Assembly (NCBI RefSeq): GCF_004769635.1 | Contig: NZ_RQGH01000011.1 | Coordinates: 5,001-69,000, forward strand | From: Leptospira jelokensis | GTDB taxonomy: Bacteria; Spirochaetota; Leptospiria; Leptospirales; Leptospiraceae | DNA: 64,000 nucleotides | Direction: 5' to 3' | Shown: piece after piece, positions 17,713-26,269 of the stretch | Numbering within the stretch: position 1 is the stretch's first letter | Layout of the letters: every line of letters starts with the position of its first letter | Notes under the pieces: generated by a model | The model's input: only the letters and a program-made list of their open reading frames with translations | What the model was told of the DNA's origin: nothing | Database searches by the model: none | Translations under genes and position numbers: made by a program

Positions 17713-17740
17713 GGTTGTTGCATGTAGTGACGCAACAACC
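17713..17740. terminator. Bidirectional terminator hairpin
   Basis: GGTTGTTGC (17713-17721) and GCAACAACC (17732-17740) form a perfect 9-pair stem with a 10-base loop. It lies between the convergent stops at 17644 and 17748. T-tracts are weak. Confidence 0.55.
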
Positions 17741-17747
17741 ATTCAGT

Positions 17748-18173
17748 TTAATTGCCCGAGAGTTTTTGTGCTTCTTCACATTCAGGGATGGACACTTTTT
17801 CTTTGGCTCCTTTGAAACTGTCGCAGGTTAATTTTCCAAAGGCGCTAATGCATTTTTCAAAGGCTTCCACTTGGTCGGCGGTCACTTCTCTTTTTTCTTC
17901 GATTCTTTTTTTCTCCGCTTCTTTCATTTTCTCATCGAAGAAGGAGATACAATTTTCTTCCGATTGCATAAAAGGAGGGATCATATTGCGGTAAGCAGGA
18001 GGAATTTTTGCAAACTCGTCTTTTGTGCATTCAATCGTTTTGGAACACATTGTTTTTTGAAATTGTGGGACCAGTTCTTTGAGTTTGGCTTCTGGGGATT
18101 GTGAAATTTTGTTGCAATACCCGAGTGCAAAAAGGCAAGAAACAATTGTTAACGTTTGTAATGTTTTGGTCAT
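17748..18173 (-). CDS. Cysteine-rich predicted lipoprotein, unknown function
   Basis: 141 residues from the ATG at 18173, preceded by AGAGG at good spacing; an in-frame start 10 codons upstream is less likely. Signal peptide TIVSCLFALGYC places acylation at Cys20. The mature part is charged and helical and has six further cysteines (CSKTIEC, NC, KC, TC, EC), probably forming disulphides. Small Leptospira lipoproteins of this form are common, but no function is known. Likely a periplasmic or outer-membrane protein. Confidence 0.75.
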   Translation of the reverse strand: MTKTLQTLTIVSCLFALGYCNKISQSPEAKLKELVPQFQKTMCSKTIECTKDEFAKIPPAYRNMIPPFMQSEENCISFFDEKMKEAEKKRIEEKREVTADQVEAFEKCISAFGKLTCDSFKGAKEKVSIPECEEAQKLSGN

Positions 18174-18270
18174 AAAAACCTCTAGATGGTAGAATTTGAC
18201 CAAACTTACAAGTTTTCAATGCTTATGGAAAGAATTATTTGTAAATTTGGTATTGTTCTTTAAAATCAAT

Positions 18271-18696
18271 CTAAGATTTTTTGTTCCGATCCAAAAGGTA
18301 ACGAAGTGCACCAGTGGACCAAAGCGCCCATAGAATTAACACTGGTTGGAAAAACAATCGAATCAATCTTTTCTGGTCGGTATCCAAACCAAAGGCACTG
18401 ATTCCATTTGTGTATTGGGAGATATTACCTGGAAAAATTAAGATAAAGAAGATCGCAAGTAGGATTCCCACTTTGATTCTCTCTTTTGCCCAGAAGAGTA
18501 AAGAAAGACCGAAGGCAATTTCGACGACTCCTGACGAAAGGACAACAAAATCCATAAAAAATGGATCCTGTGGCAACCATCTCGGAACTTGAGCAAGAAA
18601 TTCTTGCCTTTGGAATGTTAGGTGGCCAATCCCAGCCAATGTCATAAATAAACCCAAAATAATCCTGAGTACATTTTGTAATAAATGAGTTTGCAT
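18271..18696 (-). CDS. DoxX family membrane protein
   Basis: 141 residues and four membrane segments. The opening VLRIILGLFMTLAGIGHLTF and the central SSGVVEIAFGLSLLFW match the DoxX/MauE-type family of small membrane proteins, some of which work with oxidoreductases. GGAGAATACAA precedes the ATG. It lies alone between a lipoprotein and the hybrid sensor gene, so no partner can be named. Confidence 0.85.
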   Translation of the reverse strand: MQTHLLQNVLRIILGLFMTLAGIGHLTFQRQEFLAQVPRWLPQDPFFMDFVVLSSGVVEIAFGLSLLFWAKERIKVGILLAIFFILIFPGNISQYTNGISAFGLDTDQKRLIRLFFQPVLILWALWSTGALRYLLDRNKKS

Positions 18697-18765
18697 TTGT
18701 ATTCTCCAGCTGATTAGACATTTAATTAATACAAAGAGTTTGAGGAAATTTCAATCGAGAGGATG

Positions 18766-21252
18766 TTATGTTATGAATTCTACCGATAACAGAGTGACAT
18801 CATCTTCAAATTTTTGATTTGATTGGTGAGATTTTGCCATCTCCAGTAAGAGAGATAATGAGTTATCCTTTTTCCAAATCTCTGGATCACTTGCCCATTG
18901 GGAAAAACCAAGATCTCGGAATAAAATCTGATTTTCCGACCGAACATCAAAAAGTCCATCGGTGAACAAAAACAATTTGTCTCCCTTGGAAAAAGGAACG
19001 GATTCTCCCTTTCCTTCCCAATCCGAAAGGATGCCCAAAGGTTTTCCCGTTGCATTCAATCGTTTTAAGCCAGTATGGTTTCCAAAATAAAGGTCTTCAT
19101 GCCCAGCCTTTGCATATAATATTTTTTGTTGAGCATGATCGACGATTGCTATGACAGCTGTAACAAAAAGTCCTGCTGTATTTCCAAATAAAAATGTATT
19201 CAATTCTTTTAGGCAGAGGACTGGATTGTTTTTGGTAAGGTTTGGCAATTGTAAAACAAAATGTAATATGGCAGCCACCATACCAGCGGCAAATCCATGA
19301 CCTGAAACATCAGCTAAAAAGAAAAATGTTTTGTTTTCCTCTATTGATTGAACTGCATAATAATCGCCAGCAATACCATCGCTTGGTATGAATTCCAACT
19401 CCAGTTTGATTTTCTCTTGGTTGTAATGTGGTTCGGGAATCAATTTTTTTTGGATCCGAATCCCTCTTGCCAATTCCTCTCGTAAATAAAATTCTTTTTC
19501 TACCAATCTGAATGCATTTTTGACAACACTTAAAAGTTCAGATTCTAAAAATGGTTTTGCCAAATAAAAGTCAGCACCTTCGCCATGTAACGTTTGTCTT
19601 GTGGCCGTGTCTGCCTTCGCAGTTAGTAGTATCACTGGAAGGGAATGGTAATGTTCGCGTTTACGAATTTCTTGGATCAAATCAAGTCCACTTAATTTTG
19701 GCATCATTAGATCCGTGATGACTAAATCGGGAGATTCACGTAAGACGGCATCTAATCCTGCCTGTCCATCTTCTGACACTAACGCGTGATAACCGGCTCG
19801 CGTGAGGATTGATCCTAAATAAGAACGTAAGTCAGGGTTATCTTCTACAACGAGGATTTTGTAGGCCCTAGAGGATCGTTCCTCATTCTTTTTTAGGGTA
19901 TGTGTTTCGGAATCTTCCGGGATGTATTCATGTTGGAATAAAAGAGATTTTTTCGCCTTCCAATCGGAATTCCCTTCGGTTGGGATTTCCGAAAGTTTGG
20001 GCAGAGTGAAATAAAAATGGGATCCCTTTCCAAATTCACTTTCCACTCCCACTTTGCCACCATGTAGTTCGACCAGTTCTTTTACGAGGGCAAGACCAAG
20101 TCCTGTCCCTTCTTGTTCACGAGTTAAGGATGCTTCACTGATACCAAAACGGGAAAACAAACGTTTCATTTGGCTTTCCTTCATTCCAATGCCAGTATCG
20201 TAGACTGAAACAATGGCTTCCTCATCCTTGTTTGTCAGTTCGAGCCGGATCGTTCCTCCCACTTCCGTGAACTTAATGGAGTTTGATAGATAATTGAAAA
20301 TGCACTTGTCTAATTGTTCGGCGTCAGCATCTACATAGATAGGTGTTCCTTCCAATACCACTTCGAAGTGAATGTTTTTTCTTTTTACATATGCAGTAAA
20401 ATTTTCTGCCACCAAACTTAAAAATTCGCCCAAAGGCAGTGGAGATTTTTTTAATTCCATACGCCCAGAGGTGATTTTCTGTAAGTCGAGGAGTTGGTTT
20501 ACCAATCGAGTGAGCCTTCGCCCTTGGTTGACTACGACTTTGACTTCCGCGGGATTTAATCCTTCTCCCCTTAGGAGAGCGGACTCGGATGGACCAGAGA
20601 TTAAGGTAAGAGGGGTTCGGAGTTCATGGGAGATGTTTTGGAAAAAAGCAGTTTGAGCTTTGTTTTCACGTTCTAACGAATCTTCTGCGATATTTGCAGC
20701 GAGTGTAAAATAATAGGCAAAACCTGCATGAAAGAGCGTGGAAAATACAATATTGGAAACATTGATGAGTGCTAGGAAATTGGGACTCCAGGCATAAATG
20801 GGAGGGTAGTTCATCGAGTAATAATAAGTGGAGGCAAATAAAAGGCAACCAACGACAATGCTTCCGAATTTCAGGATATTTTTACCTGGTGGTAATAGGA
20901 AAATTCCTGTGGCAAACAACATCATGTAATACTGGTAACCGGCACCCCAGCCAAAAAAATAGGTGGCGGTGAGTGCATGTAAAAATACTTCCAAAAAACA
21001 TAAATACAAGGAGGTGAATAAATACCGTTTACGATTGATCCAAATGGTAAACGCAAACCATAGGACACTTCCTAGGTTAAAAACTGCCATTTCTGGAGCA
21101 CCCACCATCCAGAAAAAAAAGATAAACGTAAAATGGATGAGTCCTGCTAACACATAAATGGAATTAGTTGCGACAAAATACCTTTGGTAACGAAGCTCCA
21201 CCCCCTCTGGTGCATGGAATAAGGAGCGAACAAAGGTTAAAATTGAAATCAT
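18766..21252 (-). CDS. Hybrid sensor histidine kinase / receiver / SpoIIE-type phosphatase
   Basis: 828 residues from the ATG at 21252 (a GTG at 21300 is possible; neither has a clear ribosome site). About six membrane segments form a sensor (about 30-195). HisKA follows, with phospho-acceptor His209 in FFQNISHELRTPL, and HATPase with GTGLGLALVKELVE. A receiver has its acceptor Asp514 in VITDLMMP and the conserved LTAKAD/AKPF. A C-terminal PP2C/SpoIIE phosphatase has GDYY, LADVSGHG, DGLF and EDDVTLL. The fusion would couple phosphorelay input to dephosphorylation of a partner such as an anti-sigma-factor antagonist. No partner gene is adjacent. Confidence 0.9.
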   Translation of the reverse strand: MISILTFVRSLFHAPEGVELRYQRYFVATNSIYVLAGLIHFTFIFFFWMVGAPEMAVFNLGSVLWFAFTIWINRKRYLFTSLYLCFLEVFLHALTATYFFGWGAGYQYYMMLFATGIFLLPPGKNILKFGSIVVGCLLFASTYYYSMNYPPIYAWSPNFLALINVSNIVFSTLFHAGFAYYFTLAANIAEDSLERENKAQTAFFQNISHELRTPLTLISGPSESALLRGEGLNPAEVKVVVNQGRRLTRLVNQLLDLQKITSGRMELKKSPLPLGEFLSLVAENFTAYVKRKNIHFEVVLEGTPIYVDADAEQLDKCIFNYLSNSIKFTEVGGTIRLELTNKDEEAIVSVYDTGIGMKESQMKRLFSRFGISEASLTREQEGTGLGLALVKELVELHGGKVGVESEFGKGSHFYFTLPKLSEIPTEGNSDWKAKKSLLFQHEYIPEDSETHTLKKNEERSSRAYKILVVEDNPDLRSYLGSILTRAGYHALVSEDGQAGLDAVLRESPDLVITDLMMPKLSGLDLIQEIRKREHYHSLPVILLTAKADTATRQTLHGEGADFYLAKPFLESELLSVVKNAFRLVEKEFYLREELARGIRIQKKLIPEPHYNQEKIKLELEFIPSDGIAGDYYAVQSIEENKTFFFLADVSGHGFAAGMVAAILHFVLQLPNLTKNNPVLCLKELNTFLFGNTAGLFVTAVIAIVDHAQQKILYAKAGHEDLYFGNHTGLKRLNATGKPLGILSDWEGKGESVPFSKGDKLFLFTDGLFDVRSENQILFRDLGFSQWASDPEIWKKDNSLSLLLEMAKSHQSNQKFEDDVTLLSVEFIT

Positions 21253-21642
21253 GTTGGAAGGAAAAGAATCAGACAAAACGAAAAAAGTCAAGGAATCCAC
21301 TGGATATTTTCATCGCATCGCTTTTTACAGTCGGTGTAAAAATGTAATGTAAGTAGTAATGTATCCTCGAATTGGATTTTGGGAAGAGGGGAGACCCTGA
21401 TGTTTACGCGAAGTGTAAGAATTTATAGCAGGTGGCAAAACAGTAAATCGAAGCTTAATTTCCATTCTTGAAGCTTAAAAATGGCAAACTCTAGGATCCA
21501 TTGAATGATGAAAATTTCGTGAATTTAAATGAACGAAAAATAATTCGTCAGTATCGACAGTTTACATGAATTCGTTTTAGATTCAAAAGGGATGTGGAAT
21601 TTATTTTGGTTTGGATTTGGAATCAACCAAAGTTTTTAATCA
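21253..21642. other. Spacer between divergent genes
   Basis: No gene seen. The stretch should hold promoters for the hybrid kinase (leftward) and the small membrane protein (rightward). A short repetitive patch (AATGTAATGTAAGTAGTAATGT near 21344) is the only structure I notice. Confidence 0.4.
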
Positions 21643-22092
21643 ATGAGTCTAATCTCCATGTCTGGTTTACTAGCAGTCTTTCTTGTCCATCTTATTGTCT
21701 GTTCAATGATGGTAATATTGATTTGGGTGATCCAAATCCTTCACTATCCGTCTTTTTATTTTATCGAACCATCACAATTTTCTAAATTCCATTCTTTCCA
21801 TTCCAATCGCATCACATGGCTAGTTGCTCCCATCATGGGAATCGAACTCTTCACTGCGATAGCACTCATCTACCATTTCTCAAATTCCATTCTGTTTCAA
21901 ATCAATTTGGTTGGGGTATTGGTTTTGTGGGGTCTTACTTTTTTTGTGAGTGTGCCCATTCATAACAAACTTAAGTTTGGAAAAGAGGAACATCAAATCA
22001 AACGTCTGATACGAACCAATTGGTTTCGTACCATGTTATGGAGTTTCCGACTGATTCTACTCTTATGCAGTTATCATCTTCTTTTGGTTTAA
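21643..22092 (+). CDS. DUF1772-like small membrane protein
   Basis: 149 residues with four membrane segments. The pattern IQILHYPSFYFI near residue 32, a histidine-rich stretch FSKFHSFHSNRITW, then VPIHNKLKFG and RTNWFRTMLWSFRLILLL fits the DUF1772/anthrone-oxygenase-like family. In that family a conserved N-W-x-R-T-x-x-W motif is common. No good ribosome site is seen before the ATG. Its stop overlaps that of the convergent gene by four bases. The function is unknown. Confidence 0.65.
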   Translation: MSLISMSGLLAVFLVHLIVCSMMVILIWVIQILHYPSFYFIEPSQFSKFHSFHSNRITWLVAPIMGIELFTAIALIYHFSNSILFQINLVGVLVLWGLTFFVSVPIHNKLKFGKEEHQIKRLIRTNWFRTMLWSFRLILLLCSYHLLLV

Positions 22093-24428
22093 TACGAGTT
22101 GCCAGATTCTGTGTCCAATTTGACAAACCCTGCTCGGTATTTTCGGTTAACCGAAGTTATATTTCCAAAAGCATAAACAGCATTCCCGTGAGCGATCACT
22201 TGGTAAACTGTAGATCCCAAGGACAAGTTTGCATCCCATTCATTCATACTAAAATCATTTCGATTGAGTGAAAATAATCCATTCCGAACCTTTCCCCCAA
22301 AATTGGCAAAATTACCACCCAAATAAACTTTTGTTTGGTTTTGGTCTATGGAACGAACAAATTCTGAAGTACTCGGAAAAGTGGATGAAGGTGTGATCGT
22401 TTCCAAATCAGGTATTTGGTAAAATGTTAATCCAAATCCATTGTATGGTGCTGTCACTTGGTATTGTCCACTCATCATCAATCGGCCGTCTGAAATATAA
22501 CTTCCATAAGCAGAAAATCCAGTAAAGGTTTGTGTATGTGTTCGGATGAAAGCACCAGTGTTTCGATTAACACTTGCTAGGAAGTTTGCCGCATTTGGAA
22601 TCGTTGTAAATTGGCCTACCACATACAATTCATCACCTTGCAGTTGTAAAGAGCGAATTAGATTATTTGGGTTTGGGTTGAAACTAGAATCTAAGTTTCC
22701 TTCGATAGTATCAATTTTTACAAGCCTGTTGACCGAGGTAGAGTTCACTGTCGTAAAATTTCCTCCCACATACATTGCATCATTTTCAACTAACATTGCT
22801 TCAATGGAGGCGGCAGGAAAAATTGGATTCCATCCAAGTAAGGTTTTTGTTTCTAAATCAAAAGATGCCATGGTTTGGCGGGAAGTATTTGCAATCGTCG
22901 TAAACTGGCCATGAACGAATATTTTTTTACCGGAGACTGTAAGTTTTGAGATGAGATCATTTGGATTCGGATCCCAGTCTGTTGGAACTCCTGTTTCTGC
23001 ATCCAGTTCTGCCAGATAATTCCTTTGTCTGGTATCAATTGCACCAAATCCTCCTCCTAAAAAGATCACATTTTCCTTTAATTTGATGGCAACTCCTTGA
23101 GAAAAAGAATTCGGATTTAAAAATTTTGGATCCCAAGTTGTGACTGTATCAGACTTTAAATCAAGTTGGAAAATATGGTTTCTTGGTTCGGAGCGAACGG
23201 ATTCAAAAAAACCAAATGCATACAATTTCTCATCTACGATCGATAATTTATAAACAATTTGATAAGTCCCACCAATTGAATAATTATTTGTTAATAGATT
23301 TCCATTTAGATCTGTTTTGATGAGTCCTTCTCTTGGGCTTGTAATTTCCCCTCCGATGTACAATTCATCTTGGAAACATGCAATTGCATACACAGCTGTC
23401 CCACCGATGGTAAGGGAACTAAATGCTGGCAGAACAGTATTTGTTGCCAAATCAATGGCTGCTATTTTGGATCGGGTTACGGTGGAGGCATTTAATGAAG
23501 AAAAAAGGCCGCCAACGTAGAGGACTCCGTTCCGAATGAACATCGCATTGACGGTATCATTTGTATCCATAAAAGAATAAAATGTAGCTCCATTATCTTT
23601 GTGGAGTTTTCCTAAATTACCAGCTCCATTTGAGTTAACAGCTGTAAATCCACCACCAATGTAAATGAAAGTTCCATCTGTTTCCATACACCTTACATCG
23701 ACACCGGAAACATTGGGAGCCCAATCATCCATAAGGCCAGTGATGGCATTCACAGATGCCACATGTTGTCTCAGTGTCGGTGTCGGGTAGTTTGTGAGAG
23801 CTCCAGTGGAAGTTTGAAAACTGCCTGAGAAAAAAATTCGACCTTCTAAGTACAATAAATCATAAAGAACAGCGGAGGTATCGTTTAACCTGGCATCAAA
23901 TTCCAAATCCACTTGGCAGTTTGGTTTGATTTTTGCTATGTTTCGTCTCGGAAAACTTTGCACATGTGTAAAGTTTCCTAGGATGTATAAATTTCCATCG
24001 GGATCTGAAACTGCTTCACTGATGGTTCCAGAAGCCACGGAATTTTCATCATACAAGTTCAGTTGTGGGCAATAGGTTGAGCCAATCGGTTTTGCTGAAT
24101 CACTCCAAACAAAAGCACCGCCACCTGTAGTTGCCGCAAGTTGTGTGAACAACCCACCAATATAAATTTTTCCATTGGCAACGGCAGCGCTATAGATATC
24201 GGATGGTGAACCTCCTAAAAAAGCACCATAACTTAAAAAATTGGTTTCAAATCGATCGAAATAGGGGATACAACTTGGAGAACGATCATTGGCGATGTTC
24301 TTCACAATCAGTAATTCTAAGAATGATTTAGAACTTGGGTCACAAGCATTATTGAGAGCCGGAGGTTTGCAGTCATAAACTGTGAAATAAAAAAGAATGA
24401 GATACAAAAATGAGAGGTATGATTTCAT
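22089..24428 (-). CDS. Beta-propeller (delta-60-type repeat) lipoprotein
   Basis: 779 residues. Lipoprotein signal YLILFYFTVYDC with Cys20. The mature chain is built of about twelve repeats of 45-55 residues, each with a core like G-x-I-Y-I-G-G-x-F-T followed by N-R-x-x-x-A-K-I-D/L and a W-D/N-P-N-x or D-x-x turn. Examples are GKIYIGGLFTQL, TFIYIGGGFTAV, VLYVGGLFSSL and AMYVGGNFTTV. Such GGxFT repeats fold as blades of beta-propellers. Probably an envelope or surface protein for protein or carbohydrate contacts. Stands alone. Confidence 0.8.
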   Translation of the reverse strand: MKSYLSFLYLILFYFTVYDCKPPALNNACDPSSKSFLELLIVKNIANDRSPSCIPYFDRFETNFLSYGAFLGGSPSDIYSAAVANGKIYIGGLFTQLAATTGGGAFVWSDSAKPIGSTYCPQLNLYDENSVASGTISEAVSDPDGNLYILGNFTHVQSFPRRNIAKIKPNCQVDLEFDARLNDTSAVLYDLLYLEGRIFFSGSFQTSTGALTNYPTPTLRQHVASVNAITGLMDDWAPNVSGVDVRCMETDGTFIYIGGGFTAVNSNGAGNLGKLHKDNGATFYSFMDTNDTVNAMFIRNGVLYVGGLFSSLNASTVTRSKIAAIDLATNTVLPAFSSLTIGGTAVYAIACFQDELYIGGEITSPREGLIKTDLNGNLLTNNYSIGGTYQIVYKLSIVDEKLYAFGFFESVRSEPRNHIFQLDLKSDTVTTWDPKFLNPNSFSQGVAIKLKENVIFLGGGFGAIDTRQRNYLAELDAETGVPTDWDPNPNDLISKLTVSGKKIFVHGQFTTIANTSRQTMASFDLETKTLLGWNPIFPAASIEAMLVENDAMYVGGNFTTVNSTSVNRLVKIDTIEGNLDSSFNPNPNNLIRSLQLQGDELYVVGQFTTIPNAANFLASVNRNTGAFIRTHTQTFTGFSAYGSYISDGRLMMSGQYQVTAPYNGFGLTFYQIPDLETITPSSTFPSTSEFVRSIDQNQTKVYLGGNFANFGGKVRNGLFSLNRNDFSMNEWDANLSLGSTVYQVIAHGNAVYAFGNITSVNRKYRAGFVKLDTESGNSY

Positions 24429-24541
24429 ATAACCATAGGTTAGACAGTCTCACAAATTCTCTAGTCAAATACTTTTTATCGATTGCTTCTTATTGAAACG
24501 TTCTATAACATGATCCTACCTTTTTTGGAGGTTCTTTTGAG

Positions 24542-26131
24542 ATGAACACAAAGGTTTTTTCCCTAATAGGCCTTATAATTGCATTCTCTTCCATTCAGGC
24601 AATCGACGAGGAAACAAGAACCAAAGCAAACCGACTATTGGAAAAAAAAGAGTATCTGTCTGCCTTTCGTCTCTCCGATTCGATCCTTGCAACCAATCCC
24701 AATGAAACATTTGCTTGGCGTTTGCGATTGGATGCTTCTGCGGCACTCTCGAACCAAAAAGGAAAATGGCCTAGGGAATGTTACCAAAGTGCCAAAAAAC
24801 TGGGAGCCCTTGTTCCCGAGGAAGAGGTTACGATTACTGTCACAGCGATTTGGTGTTTGAATGATGACGGCCGTTACCAAGATATGGTTTCCCTGATTCC
24901 AATTGTGATCCCAGTATCCAGAAAAAAAATTGGAGATGGGAACTATGGACTCCTCATCAATATCTTAACAATCGCCTACATGAAGTTAAATGACAATCAG
25001 TCTGCACGTAATATTTTTTATACAGGTTTGTCTGAATTATCAGGCACTCCTTCTGCGATCCATACGAGTTATAATATAGGGGAACTTTTTTATGATCCAG
25101 AAATGACAATGGATGAAAGAGAAAAATGGCATGAACTATTCAAAAACAATTTATTCAAAGACCAAATCACAAACCCACTTATCCCTTCCATTGCTTGGAA
25201 TACTTCGATATTAACGGATGAATACACCAAAAGAAAGAAATACAATTTTGCTTATGAAACAATTTCGATGATGTATCCCGAAATGGATATCCATGTTTCT
25301 AAATTTTGGAATTTTTTACGAGACCAATTATGGATCAAATACAAAGCCTTACAATTTAAAACAAAGAAAACCAAAGAAATTCCTCGTAAGAATCTAAAAT
25401 TGGTCATTCTGATTGTTCCCAAAACAAGGTTAAAGGGGCCAATGCCTGCACCACTCACGCAGTACAATTTAGATTCAGACTTAGAAGAAAAATCAATTTC
25501 AGACTTGGTTGTGAGTACAGAGTATTTCCGTGATTCCTTTGCCGAGATAACCGATGGGATTTATTGGGACTTTGAGATCATTCGTACAAACTCAGAGATT
25601 CGTGATACGAATTTTATAAAAGATAATACTCGTTATATTATGCAACCTTCTATTACTTCTATCCAACCTCCACTTGAAGCAGATGTGCTCACAAAAATTA
25701 AGGCGGCTGATGGAGTTCTTTTGATTTGGCCAGGCACCAAACAACCGAGTGGGGTATTCATCACCAATGGGGGAGGAACGGAGTGGAATTTTGGAACGGA
25801 GGATGATCCTGAAATCCGCTTAACCATCATTTCTGATTCCAATAAAAAAATTGCCGATGGAAATCATGCAAACCATCCCATTTTCCTTTACCATGAATTG
25901 TTCCATGTATTGGAATGGGCTTACCACAAATCCAAATTCCCTAAAAAAGACCATCCGTATATGCGAAAAAAAGAATGGCCAAGTGATTACGTGGGAAATA
26001 CTGAATGGGATTTTTATTCCGAAACCTTCCGGAAACGCCTCCTTGTCGAAGACAAAATGGAGCGAGTCTTTTGGTTCGGTCGAAAAGAAGGATTTTATGG
26101 AATCAAAATCAAAGAAGAAAATAAGCGGTGA
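24542..26131 (+). CDS. Exported TPR-like protein with C-terminal HExxH (zincin-like) domain
   Basis: 529 residues. Cleavable signal peptide (FSLIGLIIAFSSIQA, to about residue 20). Residues 25-280 are helical and TPR-like (ANRLLEKKEYLSAFRLSDSILATNP). The C-terminal half contains YHELFHVLEWAYH with His451, Glu452 and His455, the zincin HExxH signature. A downstream E or H that could be the third ligand lies in the segment about 480-500 (NTEWDFYSETF). I do not recognise the peptidase family. GGAGG is 11 bases before the ATG. It is followed on the same strand by the sensor kinase at 26270. A secreted metalloprotease role is inferred. Confidence 0.7.
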   Translation: MNTKVFSLIGLIIAFSSIQAIDEETRTKANRLLEKKEYLSAFRLSDSILATNPNETFAWRLRLDASAALSNQKGKWPRECYQSAKKLGALVPEEEVTITVTAIWCLNDDGRYQDMVSLIPIVIPVSRKKIGDGNYGLLINILTIAYMKLNDNQSARNIFYTGLSELSGTPSAIHTSYNIGELFYDPEMTMDEREKWHELFKNNLFKDQITNPLIPSIAWNTSILTDEYTKRKKYNFAYETISMMYPEMDIHVSKFWNFLRDQLWIKYKALQFKTKKTKEIPRKNLKLVILIVPKTRLKGPMPAPLTQYNLDSDLEEKSISDLVVSTEYFRDSFAEITDGIYWDFEIIRTNSEIRDTNFIKDNTRYIMQPSITSIQPPLEADVLTKIKAADGVLLIWPGTKQPSGVFITNGGGTEWNFGTEDDPEIRLTIISDSNKKIADGNHANHPIFLYHELFHVLEWAYHKSKFPKKDHPYMRKKEWPSDYVGNTEWDFYSETFRKRLLVEDKMERVFWFGRKEGFYGIKIKEENKR

Positions 26132-26269
26132 AACGATTCCCTTGTTTTGGAACTGCGAAAGGGCCTTCATCCAAAAGGACAAACCAAAGTCCGGACTTAA
26201 GTTTTTGTTTGATAGGTTTGTAAAAGTTTTACTTTACATTTTTGATTGATTCCCATAAATTTTTCCAGG

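Noticed and set aside
22141..22154. Perfect palindrome TTCGGTTAACCGAA
   Set aside because: Lies inside the coding end of the beta-propeller gene with no spacer function apparent; likely chance.
24480..24530. Possible promoter (TTGCTT ... TATAAC) before the zincin-like gene
   Set aside because: The spacer is only about 15 bases and the -35 is weak, so it was not listed as a feature.
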